This document shows positions 9,922 to 19,662 of a stretch of 64,000 bases of DNA, in pieces. The stretch's first letter is position 1, and every line of letters begins with the position of its first letter. Below the pieces are notes generated by a model. It saw only the letters and a list, made by a program, of their open reading frames with translations, made no database searches and was not told the origin of the DNA. The position numbers and the translations under genes are program-made. The stretch comes from Anaerolineae bacterium. Its GTDB lineage: Bacteria > Chloroflexota > Anaerolineae > Promineifilales > Promineifilaceae. Location: positions 174,265-238,264 of the forward strand of contig JAUIAP010000008.1 in NCBI GenBank assembly GCA_030425205.1, given 5' to 3'.

Positions 9922-10264
9922 TACTCTATTTAACACCCATAATCTTTATTCCAGTACTGATTCACCACTAGATCGTAATTGCAGTACTAGCACTTTATCC
10001 AGCCAACCCAGCGAATAGGATTACAGTACCAACTCTTCACTCAACCTTCACTTGCCATTTCATGCGTGCCACGCACTGTGCTACGCATGATGCCACATTC
10101 TTAAACTTTGCGATTTCTATACTTGCCGCAGGTTGTTCGGAGCGCGTCCCGCTTGGTTGCCTCAAGGACGACCACGAAACCGATGTATCTGGAAAATAGC
10201 TTGGTAGTGGTAGGTAATGCAGTATCGGAAACGCTCCCAAGCGTCAATCTCAAGGGAGAATTGT

Positions 10265-13200
10265 ATGACATTCAAACGATTGTTGATCCTTATGTTGATC
10301 AGTGGTGTTGTCATGCTTGCAGGTTCGCAAGTATATGCCGCACCACCCGCTGTTGAGCAATCCGATTTGCTCAACTCATCCACACTATCTGTCGCGCAAT
10401 ACGACATCCTCGATAGTGCCTTGCTTTCTCCGCTCCTTTCTGTCAATGCACAAACAAATAGCAGACAAGCAGCGGCCTCCTGTACCGACCCGTTCAATTT
10501 TGACCCCAACTTCCTCGAAGCGTGCAAATGTGATCACAAACCTGACTCATTGACGATGCGCTATCTGGGCAATGGGCCAGTCAACATCAGAGCCAACAAC
10601 TATAGTGGCGGCACATTTAACAACGTCAACACAGGAGATTTAATCGTTATCACCGATGGTGGCGACGACTTTGACTCAAATACAAAATTCTATATCAACG
10701 GCAGTGCGGCCGAAGAGATTCACACCTCCTGCTCGGCACCGCTTTTTCCCGGTCGTCTCTCCAATAAAATCGGTGACGACAAGCAGGATCAAACGGGCGA
10801 GCTATTTGAAGTTGTCACCTACAGCAGCAATGGGCAAAACCCACAACAGATCGGCTATAAGGGATCATGTACCTTGAGCGATTTGGGCGACCGTGTCTTC
10901 CAAGATACGGATGAGTCTGGTTTGCCAGATGGTAGCGGCGAGGCAGGCATTCCCAACGTAACGGTCGAGCTGTTTGGTGGTAGCTGTGCGCTAGATGGCA
11001 GTTTATATCCATCAAGCGAGCGCATCGACGAAACGACAACCGACAACAACGGTAACTACAGCTTCCCCAACTTGATGCCCGGTAAATACTGTGTGCAGGT
11101 CAACAACAATACGGTTCCCGTCAATGTCGCCTCGACCACACCAAATCCGCTAAGCGCAGCCATCAATCGAACAGATCAAAATCAATGTGATTTTGGCTAT
11201 AACGATACAAATGAGGCGGCGGTTGTGGTTGAAAAAGATCAGGTCACGAGCGATCCAATCCAGTCGGGTCAACAGGTTGTCTATCGCATCACCGTCCGCA
11301 ATACGGGCGACTCGACGTTGACCAACGTGCCGCTCAAAGATCTCTATGACGCAAGTAAGCTGCAATTTATCAGCGCGACCGTCTTCCCCAGCAGCACAAC
11401 GGGTGGGGTCATCACATGGGACGACATCACGACAGGCGTGGGTGACATCACACCAAACGGCAGCGCGTCTATCGACGTGACCTTCACCGCGCTCGCCTCG
11501 ACCAGCGGAACCCGCGCACCCGCGCAATCGCTGTCCGACGCAGCCCTGTTAACTCCCCTGCTGCTCAATGCAGGATTGCCAAGCGCAAGCACCCGCGCTG
11601 CCAATGCTGCGAGTTGTACCGCTCCCTTCAACTTTAATGCCGACGCCCTCGAAGAATGTGAATGTGATGATCGACCCGATTCGCTGACGATGCGCTATTT
11701 GGGCAATGGTCCCGTCAACATCAAGGCGGGCAAAGATGCGAACAATCCCTATGCGGGTGGCACATTCAACAACGTCAACACGGGCGATGTGATTGTCATC
11801 ACCGATGGTGGAGACGAATTTGAGTCGAACACAAAGTTCTTTATCAACAACAGCGCGGCTGAAGAGATTCATACCTCCTGCTCCGCCTCACTCTTCCCCG
11901 GTCGCTTGTCGAACACGATTGGTTCCGACAAACAAGACCAAACGGGAACGCTATTTGAAGTAGTCACCTACAGCAGCAATGGGCAAACGCCTACCCAAAT
12001 CGGCTTTAAGGGTTCATGTACCCTAAGCGACATTGGGAATCGTGTTTTCCAAGATTTGGACGGATCAGGCTTGCCAGACGGTGGCAACGAACCCGGCTTG
12101 TCAAACGTGCAGGTCGAGCTTTACGGCGGTAGCTGCCCGATGAACGGCACGCTTCCCAGCAGCGCACGCATCGGCACGACCACAACCGATGGCAACGGAA
12201 ACTACAGCTTCCCCAATCAAATGCCGGGTAAGTACTGCGTCGCCGTCAACGATAGCAGCGTGCCTTCCCTTTACGATGCCAACACCTCCAATCCGGTCAA
12301 CGCCGCGCTTAATCAAAATGGTGGCGACCAGAATCAGTGCGACTTCGGCTATGGCTTTGCTGGCACTGGACAGATCGGTGATACCGTTTTCTATGACAAC
12401 AATGGCAACGGCAACCAAGAGGCAAACGACCAGCCATTGAGCGGTGTGCCTGTCAGCTTGTTCCAAGGGACATGTGCGAATCCGAGCAATGCCCCATTGC
12501 GTAGTGCAGAGACAAACAGCAATGGTAAATATCTGTTTGACCAACTGCCCGCCGGCAATTTCTGTGTCGTCGTCAGTCCGCCAGCCGGCTTGTCTGGCAC
12601 GACCCAAGAGCCGCGCAACGTCAACTTGTCGGACGGCGAAAGCGATTTGACCAACGACTTTGGCTATCGTGCGCAGGAGACGGGCAAGACGTGTGACTAT
12701 GCGGTGGTCAGCGGCGCAACAGACAGCGTCGGCGACGTGGCTCCAACGGCATCCGACTCCGCCTGTACCCCTATCGAGGGTGGGCCACAACTGTTTACGC
12801 TCGGGGATCGCGTCTTCAATGATCTCGACCGTGATGGGATTCAAGATGGCAACGAGAATGGCGTCAGCGGCGTGACTGTTGAGCTGTTTGATAATGCCAA
12901 CTGTGCTGGCAGCGCGATTGCAAACCAAGCGACCAACAGCAGTGGCCTCTACAGCTTTACCGACCAGCCCGCAGGAACCTATTGCGTCAAATTTAGCAAC
13001 ATTCCAAGTGGATTTGTCGTTTCACCTGCCAATCAAGGGTTGAACGATTCGGCCGATTCTGATGGCATCGACATCGGCGGCCAGATGGCGCAAATCCCCA
13101 ACATTACGCTCAATGCGGATGACCCCACCAACGACTTAGGCATCAACCAACCGGCACAGCAGAATTTCAGCTTGGGCGACCGCGTCTTTAACGATACCGA

Positions 13201-16200
13201 CCAAGACGGCATTCAAGACAACGGTGAAAGTGGTGTCAACGGCGTGTTGGTTGAGCTGTTTGGCAACGCCAACTGTACCGGTTCCGCGATTGCCAACCGC
13301 ACGACAGACAGCAGTGGCAACTACAACTTTGCCAATCAGCCAGCGGGGACGTACTGCGTCAAATTTAGCAACATTCCAGCGGGATTTGTTGTTAGCCCTG
13401 CGAATCAAGGTGGCAATGATGCAACGGACAGCGACGGCATCGACGTCGGCGGCCAGATGGCGCAAATCCCCAACATCACGCTTAATGCGAATGACCCCAC
13501 CAACGATTTAGGCATCTACTCACCCCAAACGGGTGGCGGCTCCATCGACATCGAGCTTTACAAAAACGCCTCCGTCGAAACAGCCACGATCGGCGAACAC
13601 TTCAACTTCTCAGTGACGCTTTTCAATCGCGGCCCAGACCCTGCAACGGGTGTCAACGTGCGCGACTTGATTCCAAGCTGTGTCGAGCTGATTCAGGCCT
13701 ATCCGGGTCAGGGCAGCTACAGTGGTGACATCTGGACAGTTGGAACGGTCGGGGTCAATCAAGCCCCCAGCATTAGCTTCCTCGTGCGTGCTGCCCAAAA
13801 CGGCACCTGCACCAACGTCGCGGAAGTGATCAGCCACAACGAAACGGATGTGGATAGCACGCCCAACAACAATGTCCTATCTGAAGACGACCAAGACGAT
13901 GCAACCGTCCAAGTTGGCGGTGGTAACCCAACCTTTACGCTCGGCGACCGCGTCTTTAACGACACCGACCGCGACGGCGTACAAGATGCAGGTGAACCGG
14001 GCGTCGGCGGTATCTTTGTCGAACTGTTCGACAACGGCACCTGTTCAGGCAGTGCTGTCGCCAACACAACGACCTCTGGCGGCATCTACAACTTCGGCGG
14101 TCTCAACGCGGGAACGTACTGCGTCAAGTTCAGCAACATTCCTAATGGGTTCGTGGTCAGCCCCGCCAATCAGGGTGGCAATGACGCGACCGATAGTGAT
14201 GGCGTGGACGTCGGCGGCCAGATGGCACAGATTCAGAACATCAATCTGACTGACGATGATCCAACCAACGATCTTGGCATCAACCAGCCCGCACAGCAGA
14301 CATACACTATCGGCGATTTGGTCTTCAATGACCTTGACCGCGACGGTATCCAAGACGGCGGCGAACCCGGCGTGGGTGGCATCTTTGTCGAACTATTCGA
14401 CAACGCGACGTGTTCGGGCAGTTCGGTCGCCAACACGGTGACGAGCAACGGCAGCTATAGCTTTAGTGGTCTTAATGCAGGAACGTACTGCGTCAAGTTC
14501 AGCAACATTCCGAACGGCTTTGTGGTCAGTCCTGCCAATCAGGGCGGCAACGATGCGCTCGACAGCGATGGTGTGGACGTCGGCGGCCAAATGGCGCAGA
14601 TTCAGAACATCAGCGTCACGAGCAATGATCCAACCAACGATCTCGGCATCAACCAACCCGCACAGCAGACCTTCTCACTGGGTGACCGCGTCTTTAACGA
14701 CACAGATCGTGACGGTATCCAAGATGGCGGCGAACCCGGCGTGGATGGCGTTTTGGTTGAGCTGTTCACAAACGGCGCGTGTTCTGGCAGCGCAGTTGCC
14801 AACCAAACGACCAGCGGCGGCAACTACAGTTTCAGCGGGTTGAACGCGGGAACGTACTGCGTCAAATTTAGCAACATCCCATCTGGTTTTGTCGTCAGTC
14901 CCGCCAATCAGGGCGGCAACGATGCGCTTGACAGTGACGGTGTCGATGTCGGCGGTCAGATGGCGCAGATTCAGAACATCAACTTATCGGCCGATGATCC
15001 CACCAACGATCTCGGTATCAACCGTCCCCCAGTGGCAGGCAATATCGACATCGAGCTTTACAAGAATGCGACGGTCGAAACGGTCAACGTCGGGGATACG
15101 TTCAACTTTAATATCACCCTATACAATCGCGGCCCCAACGCGGCCACCAACGTCACGGTGCGCGACGTATTGCCAAGCTGTGTCGAACTGATCGGCGCCT
15201 ATCCCGGTGCCGGAACCTACAGCGGCAACACGTGGACCGTCGGTACGGTTGGCGTAAATGCGGCACCCAGCATTGGCTTCTATGTGCGTGCGACGCAAGC
15301 GGGAACCTGCACCAACGTCGGCGAAGTGATCACGCACAACGAGCAGGATGTAGACAGCACGCCGGGCAACAACGTCCCCTCTGAGGACGACCAAGACAAC
15401 GCGAGCGTGACCGTGACAGGCGGCACACCGACCTATACCGTTGGCGACCGCGTGTTTAACGACACCGATCAAGACGGGATTCAGGATGCTGGCGAAGCGG
15501 GTGTCAATAATGTGACGGTGCGGATTTACGACGATCCAAACTGTGGCGGCAGCCCGCGTGCGACGACGTTGACGAGCGGCAATGGCAACTACAGCTTTAG
15601 CGGTCTCGAAGCGGGCGACTACTGTGTGCAGTTTGAGAATTTGCCCAGTGGTTCGCAAGTGAGTCCTGCCAATCAGGGCGGCAACGACGCGACCGACAGT
15701 GACGGGGTGGACATCGGCGGCAACCGTGCGCGAATCAGCAACATCCTCGTCAACGCGGACGACCCAACCAATGATTTGGGGATTTACACACCCGTACAGC
15801 CACGCTATACGCTCGGTGACACGGTGTTTAACGACGCAGATCAGGACGGCATTCAGGATGGTGGCGAAAGTGGCGTTTCTGGCGTGACCGTAAGACTCTA
15901 TCCAGATGCAAGCTGTGGCAGCAACGCGATTGGGACGACGGTGACGAATGGAATCGGCCGATATACGTTCACCGGCCTGCCCGCAGGAACCTACTGTGTT
16001 CAATTTGAGAACATCCCAGCTGGTTTTGTCGTCAGCCCCGCCAATCAAGGCGGCAACGATGCGCTCGATAGCGATGGTGTGGACATCGGCGGACAACGTG
16101 CGCGGATCAGCAACATCAATTTATCGGCCGATGACCCAACCAACGACTTGGGCATCTATCAGCCAACCGCCCCAACCTATACACTGGGCGACCGCGTCTT

Positions 16201-19200
16201 CAACGATACCAATAAGAACGGTATTCAAAACGCGGGCGAAGTGGGCGTGAGCGGTGTGTTGGTCGAACTGTTTGGCAACGGCACATGCAGCGGCAGCGCA
16301 ATCGCCAACCAGACGACGAGCAACGGAACCTACAACTTTAGCGGCTTAAACGCAGGAACCTACTGCGTCAAGTTCAGCAACATCCCGGCCGGATTCGTCG
16401 TCAGCCCTGCCAATCAAGGCGGCAACGATGCAGCGGACAGCGACGGTGTCAACATCGGTGGTCAGATGGCGCAGATCAGCAACATCAACTTATCGGCCGA
16501 TGATCCCACCAACGATCTCGGCATCTACAAACCACAAACCGGTGGCGGCAGCATCGACATCGAACTGTACAAAGATGCAACGGTCGAAACGATCAACGTC
16601 GGCGAAGATTTCAACTTCACGCTCACCCTCTACAATCGTGGCCCCGAAACGGCGACAAACGTGCAGGTGCGCGATCTTCTGCCAAGCTGTGTCTCGCTCA
16701 ACGGCGCATTCCCCGGACAAGGCACCTACAGCAACGGCATTTGGAATGCGGGCAACATCAATGTCAACGGCAGCGCATCGCTCTCCTTCTGGGTCAAGGC
16801 GATCAGCGGCGGGACGTGTAAGAACGTCGCTGAAGTGATTGCCCACAACGAAACAGATGTCGATTCGTCGCCCAACAATGATGATGGCGACCAGTCAGAA
16901 GACGACGAGGACAGCGCACAGGTAATCGTGAATGGCGGCAATAACCGCTTCACGCTGGGTGACAAAGTGTTCATGGACGACGATGCAGACGGCATCCAAG
17001 ACCCGAATGAACCCGGCGATCCCGGCATCACCGTCCAGCTATTCAACAACGGCAACTGCTCTGGCACAGCCATCGGCACAACCGTCACCGACAGCAACGG
17101 CTTCTACAGCTTTGGCGACCTGTTGGCGGGTACATACTGCATCGAGTTTAGCGACATTCCACCCGGCTGTGATGTCAGCCCCGCCAATCAAGGGGGCGAC
17201 GACACGAAAGATTCGGATGCGATCAATCTCGGTAACGGGCGGGCGCGGATTCCGAACATCAGCCTAAATGGCGACGATACGACGCAAGATTTGGGTGTCT
17301 ACCTCGTCTCCAACAACCCGAAAGCGATAATCAACGCCTCCCCACTGAGCGGTAATGCGCCCTTGACGGTCAATTTCGATGGCTACAACAGCATCGCGTT
17401 TGACGGCGCGACGCTAACCAACTTCCACTGGTCGTTTGGCGACGGCACGACGGGCAACGGCATTGCGATTCAGCACACCTACAACAATCCCGGCACCTAT
17501 CTCGTCAAGCTGACCGTGACGGACAGTCGCGGCGGACAGGGCGAAAAGACGGTCACGATTACGGTGACGGGCAACGGTGGCGGCAATAACGCTTGTACGA
17601 CAGGTGGATTGCTACGCGAAGTGTTCACCAATGTTTCTGGCACGGCGGTTGCGGATTTGCTGGCAAGTGGCAGCTTCCCGAACAGTCCGAACCAGACAAC
17701 AACGCTGCTGACGTTTGAAGCACCCGAAAACGTGGCAGACAACTATGGAACACGCATTCGCGGCTACATCGTGCCACCGACGACGGGCAACTACACCTTC
17801 TGGATCGCCAGTGATGATGCGAGTCAACTGTGGTTGAGCAGCAACGATTCGGCCGCAAACGCAGTCCAAATCGCCAGCGTCACACAATGGACATCGCCAC
17901 GTCAGTATGACTGGTATGCAGAGCAGCAGTCGGTGCCAGTCAACTTGGTTGCAGGGCAGAAATACTACGTTGAGGTGTTGCACAAAGAAGGCGTACAGGG
18001 CGATCATGTCTCTGTCGCATGGCAAACACCCAACGCAGCACGCTCGGTGATTCCACAATCGGGCTTATGTCCATTCGTGCCTGCGGGTGTTGCACCAACG
18101 GTCGTCCTACATGCGAAACCAACGCAGGGAACGGCTCCGTTAACTGTCACATTCAATGGCAATGATTCAAGCGATAGCGATGGCAACATCGTCGCCTATC
18201 AATGGTCATTCGGCAATGGTGCGACGGCAAGCGGCAGCACGGCAAGTTACACATATAACACGCCGGGCAGCTACGAGGCACGTCTGACCATCACGGACAA
18301 CGATGGCAACAGTGCCAGCTCGACACAGACGATCACGGTTAACAGTGGCGGTGGTAACGCAAGCTGCACGACCAATGGATTGACGTGGGAGTATTGGGAC
18401 ACGATCTATGCAAACGACATCAACAGCGGCTTGCTGAGTGACCCACGCTACCCCAATAACCCAACGGCGACGCTGACGACCGACCGCTTTGAGGCACCGA
18501 CCAACTACGCTGACTGGTATGGCGCACGGATGCGCGGCTACATCGTGCCACCCGTGACGGGCAGCTACACCTTCTGGATTGCCAGCGACGACCAGACGAG
18601 TCTGCGCCTGAGCAGCAGCGACAATCCAGCCAACGCGGTCGAGATCGCCAAGGTGGATAGCTGGACATGGCAATATCAGTGGGAGACGTTTGCCACGCAG
18701 AAATCGTCACCCGTGACGTTGCAAGCAGGTCAGTTGTACTACGTTGAGGTGCTGCATGAGGAAGGCGGCGGTGGTGACCATGTCGCAGTGGCGTGGACAC
18801 CTCCCGGCGGCTCGCGTCAAGTGATTGCGCGTGAGTACACCTGTGCATTTGGCTCAACGCGCACGGCGGACGTCGATGGACGCGGCGCACTGGCGACTGG
18901 TTCACCACTGGTCAACTCGAATCTCGCGCAGAGCTTCCCGCTCTCACTCTACGACGATGCCACGCTGCTGATGGCGAATCATGGCAACCTGCGCTCGCGT
19001 GGATTGGCGATGAACCTGACCGTTGGGCAGATGATCGCCGACGGCACGGTAATTTCGGCCGAATTCATCAACCAAGCCACCCAGCTCTATCTCGATGCCC
19101 GTTCAGTTGCAACCCCAGAGTTGCGCGACTGGATGGACTCGGCATGGACGGTCGTTGACTTGGCGGCGTATGAGGGACAATCGGCCGATTCCGCATGGCA

Positions 19201-19339
19201 ACAGATCGACACAGCGGCCGTACCAACCGCGATCACGCTCATGCCGACAACCACGCAGAGCAGTTCAATGCTGACCGTTTTGGCGGTTGCATTGGGAATG
19301 TTGCTGCTCACTGTGGCGGTTGCACGACGCGATGAGTAA
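10265..19339 (+). CDS. Giant SdrD_B/DUF11/PKD/PA14 repeat surface protein
   Basis: The start at ATG 10265 is chosen because AAGGGAGA lies upstream and a signal peptide follows (MTFKRLLILMLISGVVMLAG); the product has 3,024 residues. The N-terminal part carries two copies of a roughly 370-residue unit (starting at PFNFDPN and PFNFNAD), each ending in an SdrD_B-like module, with one DUF11-like domain between them. After a third module come nine closely similar SdrD_B modules with calcium-loop motifs such as NDTDQDGIQD, interrupted by three DUF11-like domains. Then follow PKD, PA14, PKD and PA14 domains (WSFGDGT; IRGYIVPPTTGNYTFWIASD). The end is PTAITLMP, a transmembrane helix and RRDE. It is probably a stalk-like, calcium-stiffened adhesin held in the membrane with carbohydrate-binding PA14 tips. 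An intrinsic terminator follows 60 nt downstream. Confidence 0.85.
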   Translation: MTFKRLLILMLISGVVMLAGSQVYAAPPAVEQSDLLNSSTLSVAQYDILDSALLSPLLSVNAQTNSRQAAASCTDPFNFDPNFLEACKCDHKPDSLTMRYLGNGPVNIRANNYSGGTFNNVNTGDLIVITDGGDDFDSNTKFYINGSAAEEIHTSCSAPLFPGRLSNKIGDDKQDQTGELFEVVTYSSNGQNPQQIGYKGSCTLSDLGDRVFQDTDESGLPDGSGEAGIPNVTVELFGGSCALDGSLYPSSERIDETTTDNNGNYSFPNLMPGKYCVQVNNNTVPVNVASTTPNPLSAAINRTDQNQCDFGYNDTNEAAVVVEKDQVTSDPIQSGQQVVYRITVRNTGDSTLTNVPLKDLYDASKLQFISATVFPSSTTGGVITWDDITTGVGDITPNGSASIDVTFTALASTSGTRAPAQSLSDAALLTPLLLNAGLPSASTRAANAASCTAPFNFNADALEECECDDRPDSLTMRYLGNGPVNIKAGKDANNPYAGGTFNNVNTGDVIVITDGGDEFESNTKFFINNSAAEEIHTSCSASLFPGRLSNTIGSDKQDQTGTLFEVVTYSSNGQTPTQIGFKGSCTLSDIGNRVFQDLDGSGLPDGGNEPGLSNVQVELYGGSCPMNGTLPSSARIGTTTTDGNGNYSFPNQMPGKYCVAVNDSSVPSLYDANTSNPVNAALNQNGGDQNQCDFGYGFAGTGQIGDTVFYDNNGNGNQEANDQPLSGVPVSLFQGTCANPSNAPLRSAETNSNGKYLFDQLPAGNFCVVVSPPAGLSGTTQEPRNVNLSDGESDLTNDFGYRAQETGKTCDYAVVSGATDSVGDVAPTASDSACTPIEGGPQLFTLGDRVFNDLDRDGIQDGNENGVSGVTVELFDNANCAGSAIANQATNSSGLYSFTDQPAGTYCVKFSNIPSGFVVSPANQGLNDSADSDGIDIGGQMAQIPNITLNADDPTNDLGINQPAQQNFSLGDRVFNDTDQDGIQDNGESGVNGVLVELFGNANCTGSAIANRTTDSSGNYNFANQPAGTYCVKFSNIPAGFVVSPANQGGNDATDSDGIDVGGQMAQIPNITLNANDPTNDLGIYSPQTGGGSIDIELYKNASVETATIGEHFNFSVTLFNRGPDPATGVNVRDLIPSCVELIQAYPGQGSYSGDIWTVGTVGVNQAPSISFLVRAAQNGTCTNVAEVISHNETDVDSTPNNNVLSEDDQDDATVQVGGGNPTFTLGDRVFNDTDRDGVQDAGEPGVGGIFVELFDNGTCSGSAVANTTTSGGIYNFGGLNAGTYCVKFSNIPNGFVVSPANQGGNDATDSDGVDVGGQMAQIQNINLTDDDPTNDLGINQPAQQTYTIGDLVFNDLDRDGIQDGGEPGVGGIFVELFDNATCSGSSVANTVTSNGSYSFSGLNAGTYCVKFSNIPNGFVVSPANQGGNDALDSDGVDVGGQMAQIQNISVTSNDPTNDLGINQPAQQTFSLGDRVFNDTDRDGIQDGGEPGVDGVLVELFTNGACSGSAVANQTTSGGNYSFSGLNAGTYCVKFSNIPSGFVVSPANQGGNDALDSDGVDVGGQMAQIQNINLSADDPTNDLGINRPPVAGNIDIELYKNATVETVNVGDTFNFNITLYNRGPNAATNVTVRDVLPSCVELIGAYPGAGTYSGNTWTVGTVGVNAAPSIGFYVRATQAGTCTNVGEVITHNEQDVDSTPGNNVPSEDDQDNASVTVTGGTPTYTVGDRVFNDTDQDGIQDAGEAGVNNVTVRIYDDPNCGGSPRATTLTSGNGNYSFSGLEAGDYCVQFENLPSGSQVSPANQGGNDATDSDGVDIGGNRARISNILVNADDPTNDLGIYTPVQPRYTLGDTVFNDADQDGIQDGGESGVSGVTVRLYPDASCGSNAIGTTVTNGIGRYTFTGLPAGTYCVQFENIPAGFVVSPANQGGNDALDSDGVDIGGQRARISNINLSADDPTNDLGIYQPTAPTYTLGDRVFNDTNKNGIQNAGEVGVSGVLVELFGNGTCSGSAIANQTTSNGTYNFSGLNAGTYCVKFSNIPAGFVVSPANQGGNDAADSDGVNIGGQMAQISNINLSADDPTNDLGIYKPQTGGGSIDIELYKDATVETINVGEDFNFTLTLYNRGPETATNVQVRDLLPSCVSLNGAFPGQGTYSNGIWNAGNINVNGSASLSFWVKAISGGTCKNVAEVIAHNETDVDSSPNNDDGDQSEDDEDSAQVIVNGGNNRFTLGDKVFMDDDADGIQDPNEPGDPGITVQLFNNGNCSGTAIGTTVTDSNGFYSFGDLLAGTYCIEFSDIPPGCDVSPANQGGDDTKDSDAINLGNGRARIPNISLNGDDTTQDLGVYLVSNNPKAIINASPLSGNAPLTVNFDGYNSIAFDGATLTNFHWSFGDGTTGNGIAIQHTYNNPGTYLVKLTVTDSRGGQGEKTVTITVTGNGGGNNACTTGGLLREVFTNVSGTAVADLLASGSFPNSPNQTTTLLTFEAPENVADNYGTRIRGYIVPPTTGNYTFWIASDDASQLWLSSNDSAANAVQIASVTQWTSPRQYDWYAEQQSVPVNLVAGQKYYVEVLHKEGVQGDHVSVAWQTPNAARSVIPQSGLCPFVPAGVAPTVVLHAKPTQGTAPLTVTFNGNDSSDSDGNIVAYQWSFGNGATASGSTASYTYNTPGSYEARLTITDNDGNSASSTQTITVNSGGGNASCTTNGLTWEYWDTIYANDINSGLLSDPRYPNNPTATLTTDRFEAPTNYADWYGARMRGYIVPPVTGSYTFWIASDDQTSLRLSSSDNPANAVEIAKVDSWTWQYQWETFATQKSSPVTLQAGQLYYVEVLHEEGGGGDHVAVAWTPPGGSRQVIAREYTCAFGSTRTADVDGRGALATGSPLVNSNLAQSFPLSLYDDATLLMANHGNLRSRGLAMNLTVGQMIADGTVISAEFINQATQLYLDARSVATPELRDWMDSAWTVVDLAAYEGQSADSAWQQIDTAAVPTAITLMPTTTQSSSMLTVLAVALGMLLLTVAVARRDE
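12790..17300 (+). repeat. Tandem SdrD_B array with about 1.5-kb super-repeat
   Basis: Module starts fall near 12796, 13166, 13935, 14305, 14675, 15434, 15806, 16178 and 16948, a 370-372-bp step within groups. DUF11-like units near 13545, 15040 and 16545 divide the array into blocks of three SdrD modules plus one DUF11 (the first block counts the older module near 12370). The spacing of about 1.5 kb points to block duplication rather than single-module gain. Confidence 0.7.
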
Positions 19340-19400
19340 CTAACCCTTTACCTACCTGTTGATGCTGTCTGTTGCAAGACAGACTGCCAGATACAACCAA

Positions 19401-19430
19401 AACCCCATGCTGCGTAGCATGGGGTTTTTC
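19401..19430 (+). terminator. Intrinsic terminator after the giant adhesin
   Basis: A hairpin with arms AACCCCATGCT and AGCATGGGGTT around a GCGT loop is followed by a T-run ending in TTTTTC. It lies about 60 nt after the stop at 19339. Confidence 0.85.
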
Positions 19431-19494
19431 TTTTGAACATAGCGGCACTCCCCCCACCCTATTTATTGCAGCGTCAACTCAAGCATGGGAAATG

Positions 19495-19550
19495 AGCTAG
19501 TCAGCTGGTCAGCAAGCAAGCTGAAATGCTGAAGTGCTGAAATGCTGACA
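19495..19550. repeat. Tandem octamer repeat
   Basis: Seven consecutive 8-bp units: AGCTAGTC, AGCTGGTC, AGCAAGCA, AGCTGAAA, TGCTGAAG, TGCTGAAA, TGCTGACA. It lies in the 323-nt spacer between the adhesin and the subtilase gene. Beyond this and the terminator nothing else is seen in the spacer. Confidence 0.7.
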
Positions 19551-19662
19551 AGCCAATCTTCAATAACTTTACGCTCTATTCATTGCAAACGCATAGTACC
19601 TTAAGGCTATTTGTCACTCCAAATTGCTATAGTTTTCGGATAGTAGATGAAACGGTGGAAAG

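Larger units (their letters stand above)
9538..10264. other. Repeat-rich spacer without a credible gene
   Basis: This 727-nt spacer holds a REP-like double hairpin (9651-9717) and three copies of a 26-bp palindrome (9722-9921). Short open frames crossing them translate the palindromes into low-complexity peptides such as VSGFGNPET, so I do not call genes there. The stretch also lacks the TCGGCCGA octamer. A GGGAG ribosome site ahead of ATG 10265 marks its right end. Confidence 0.6.

Noticed and set aside
9591..10018. Open frames on both strands between the AfsR-like gene and the adhesin
   Set aside because: They translate REP and palindrome repeats (VSGFGNPET-type peptides), lack ribosome sites and match no family.
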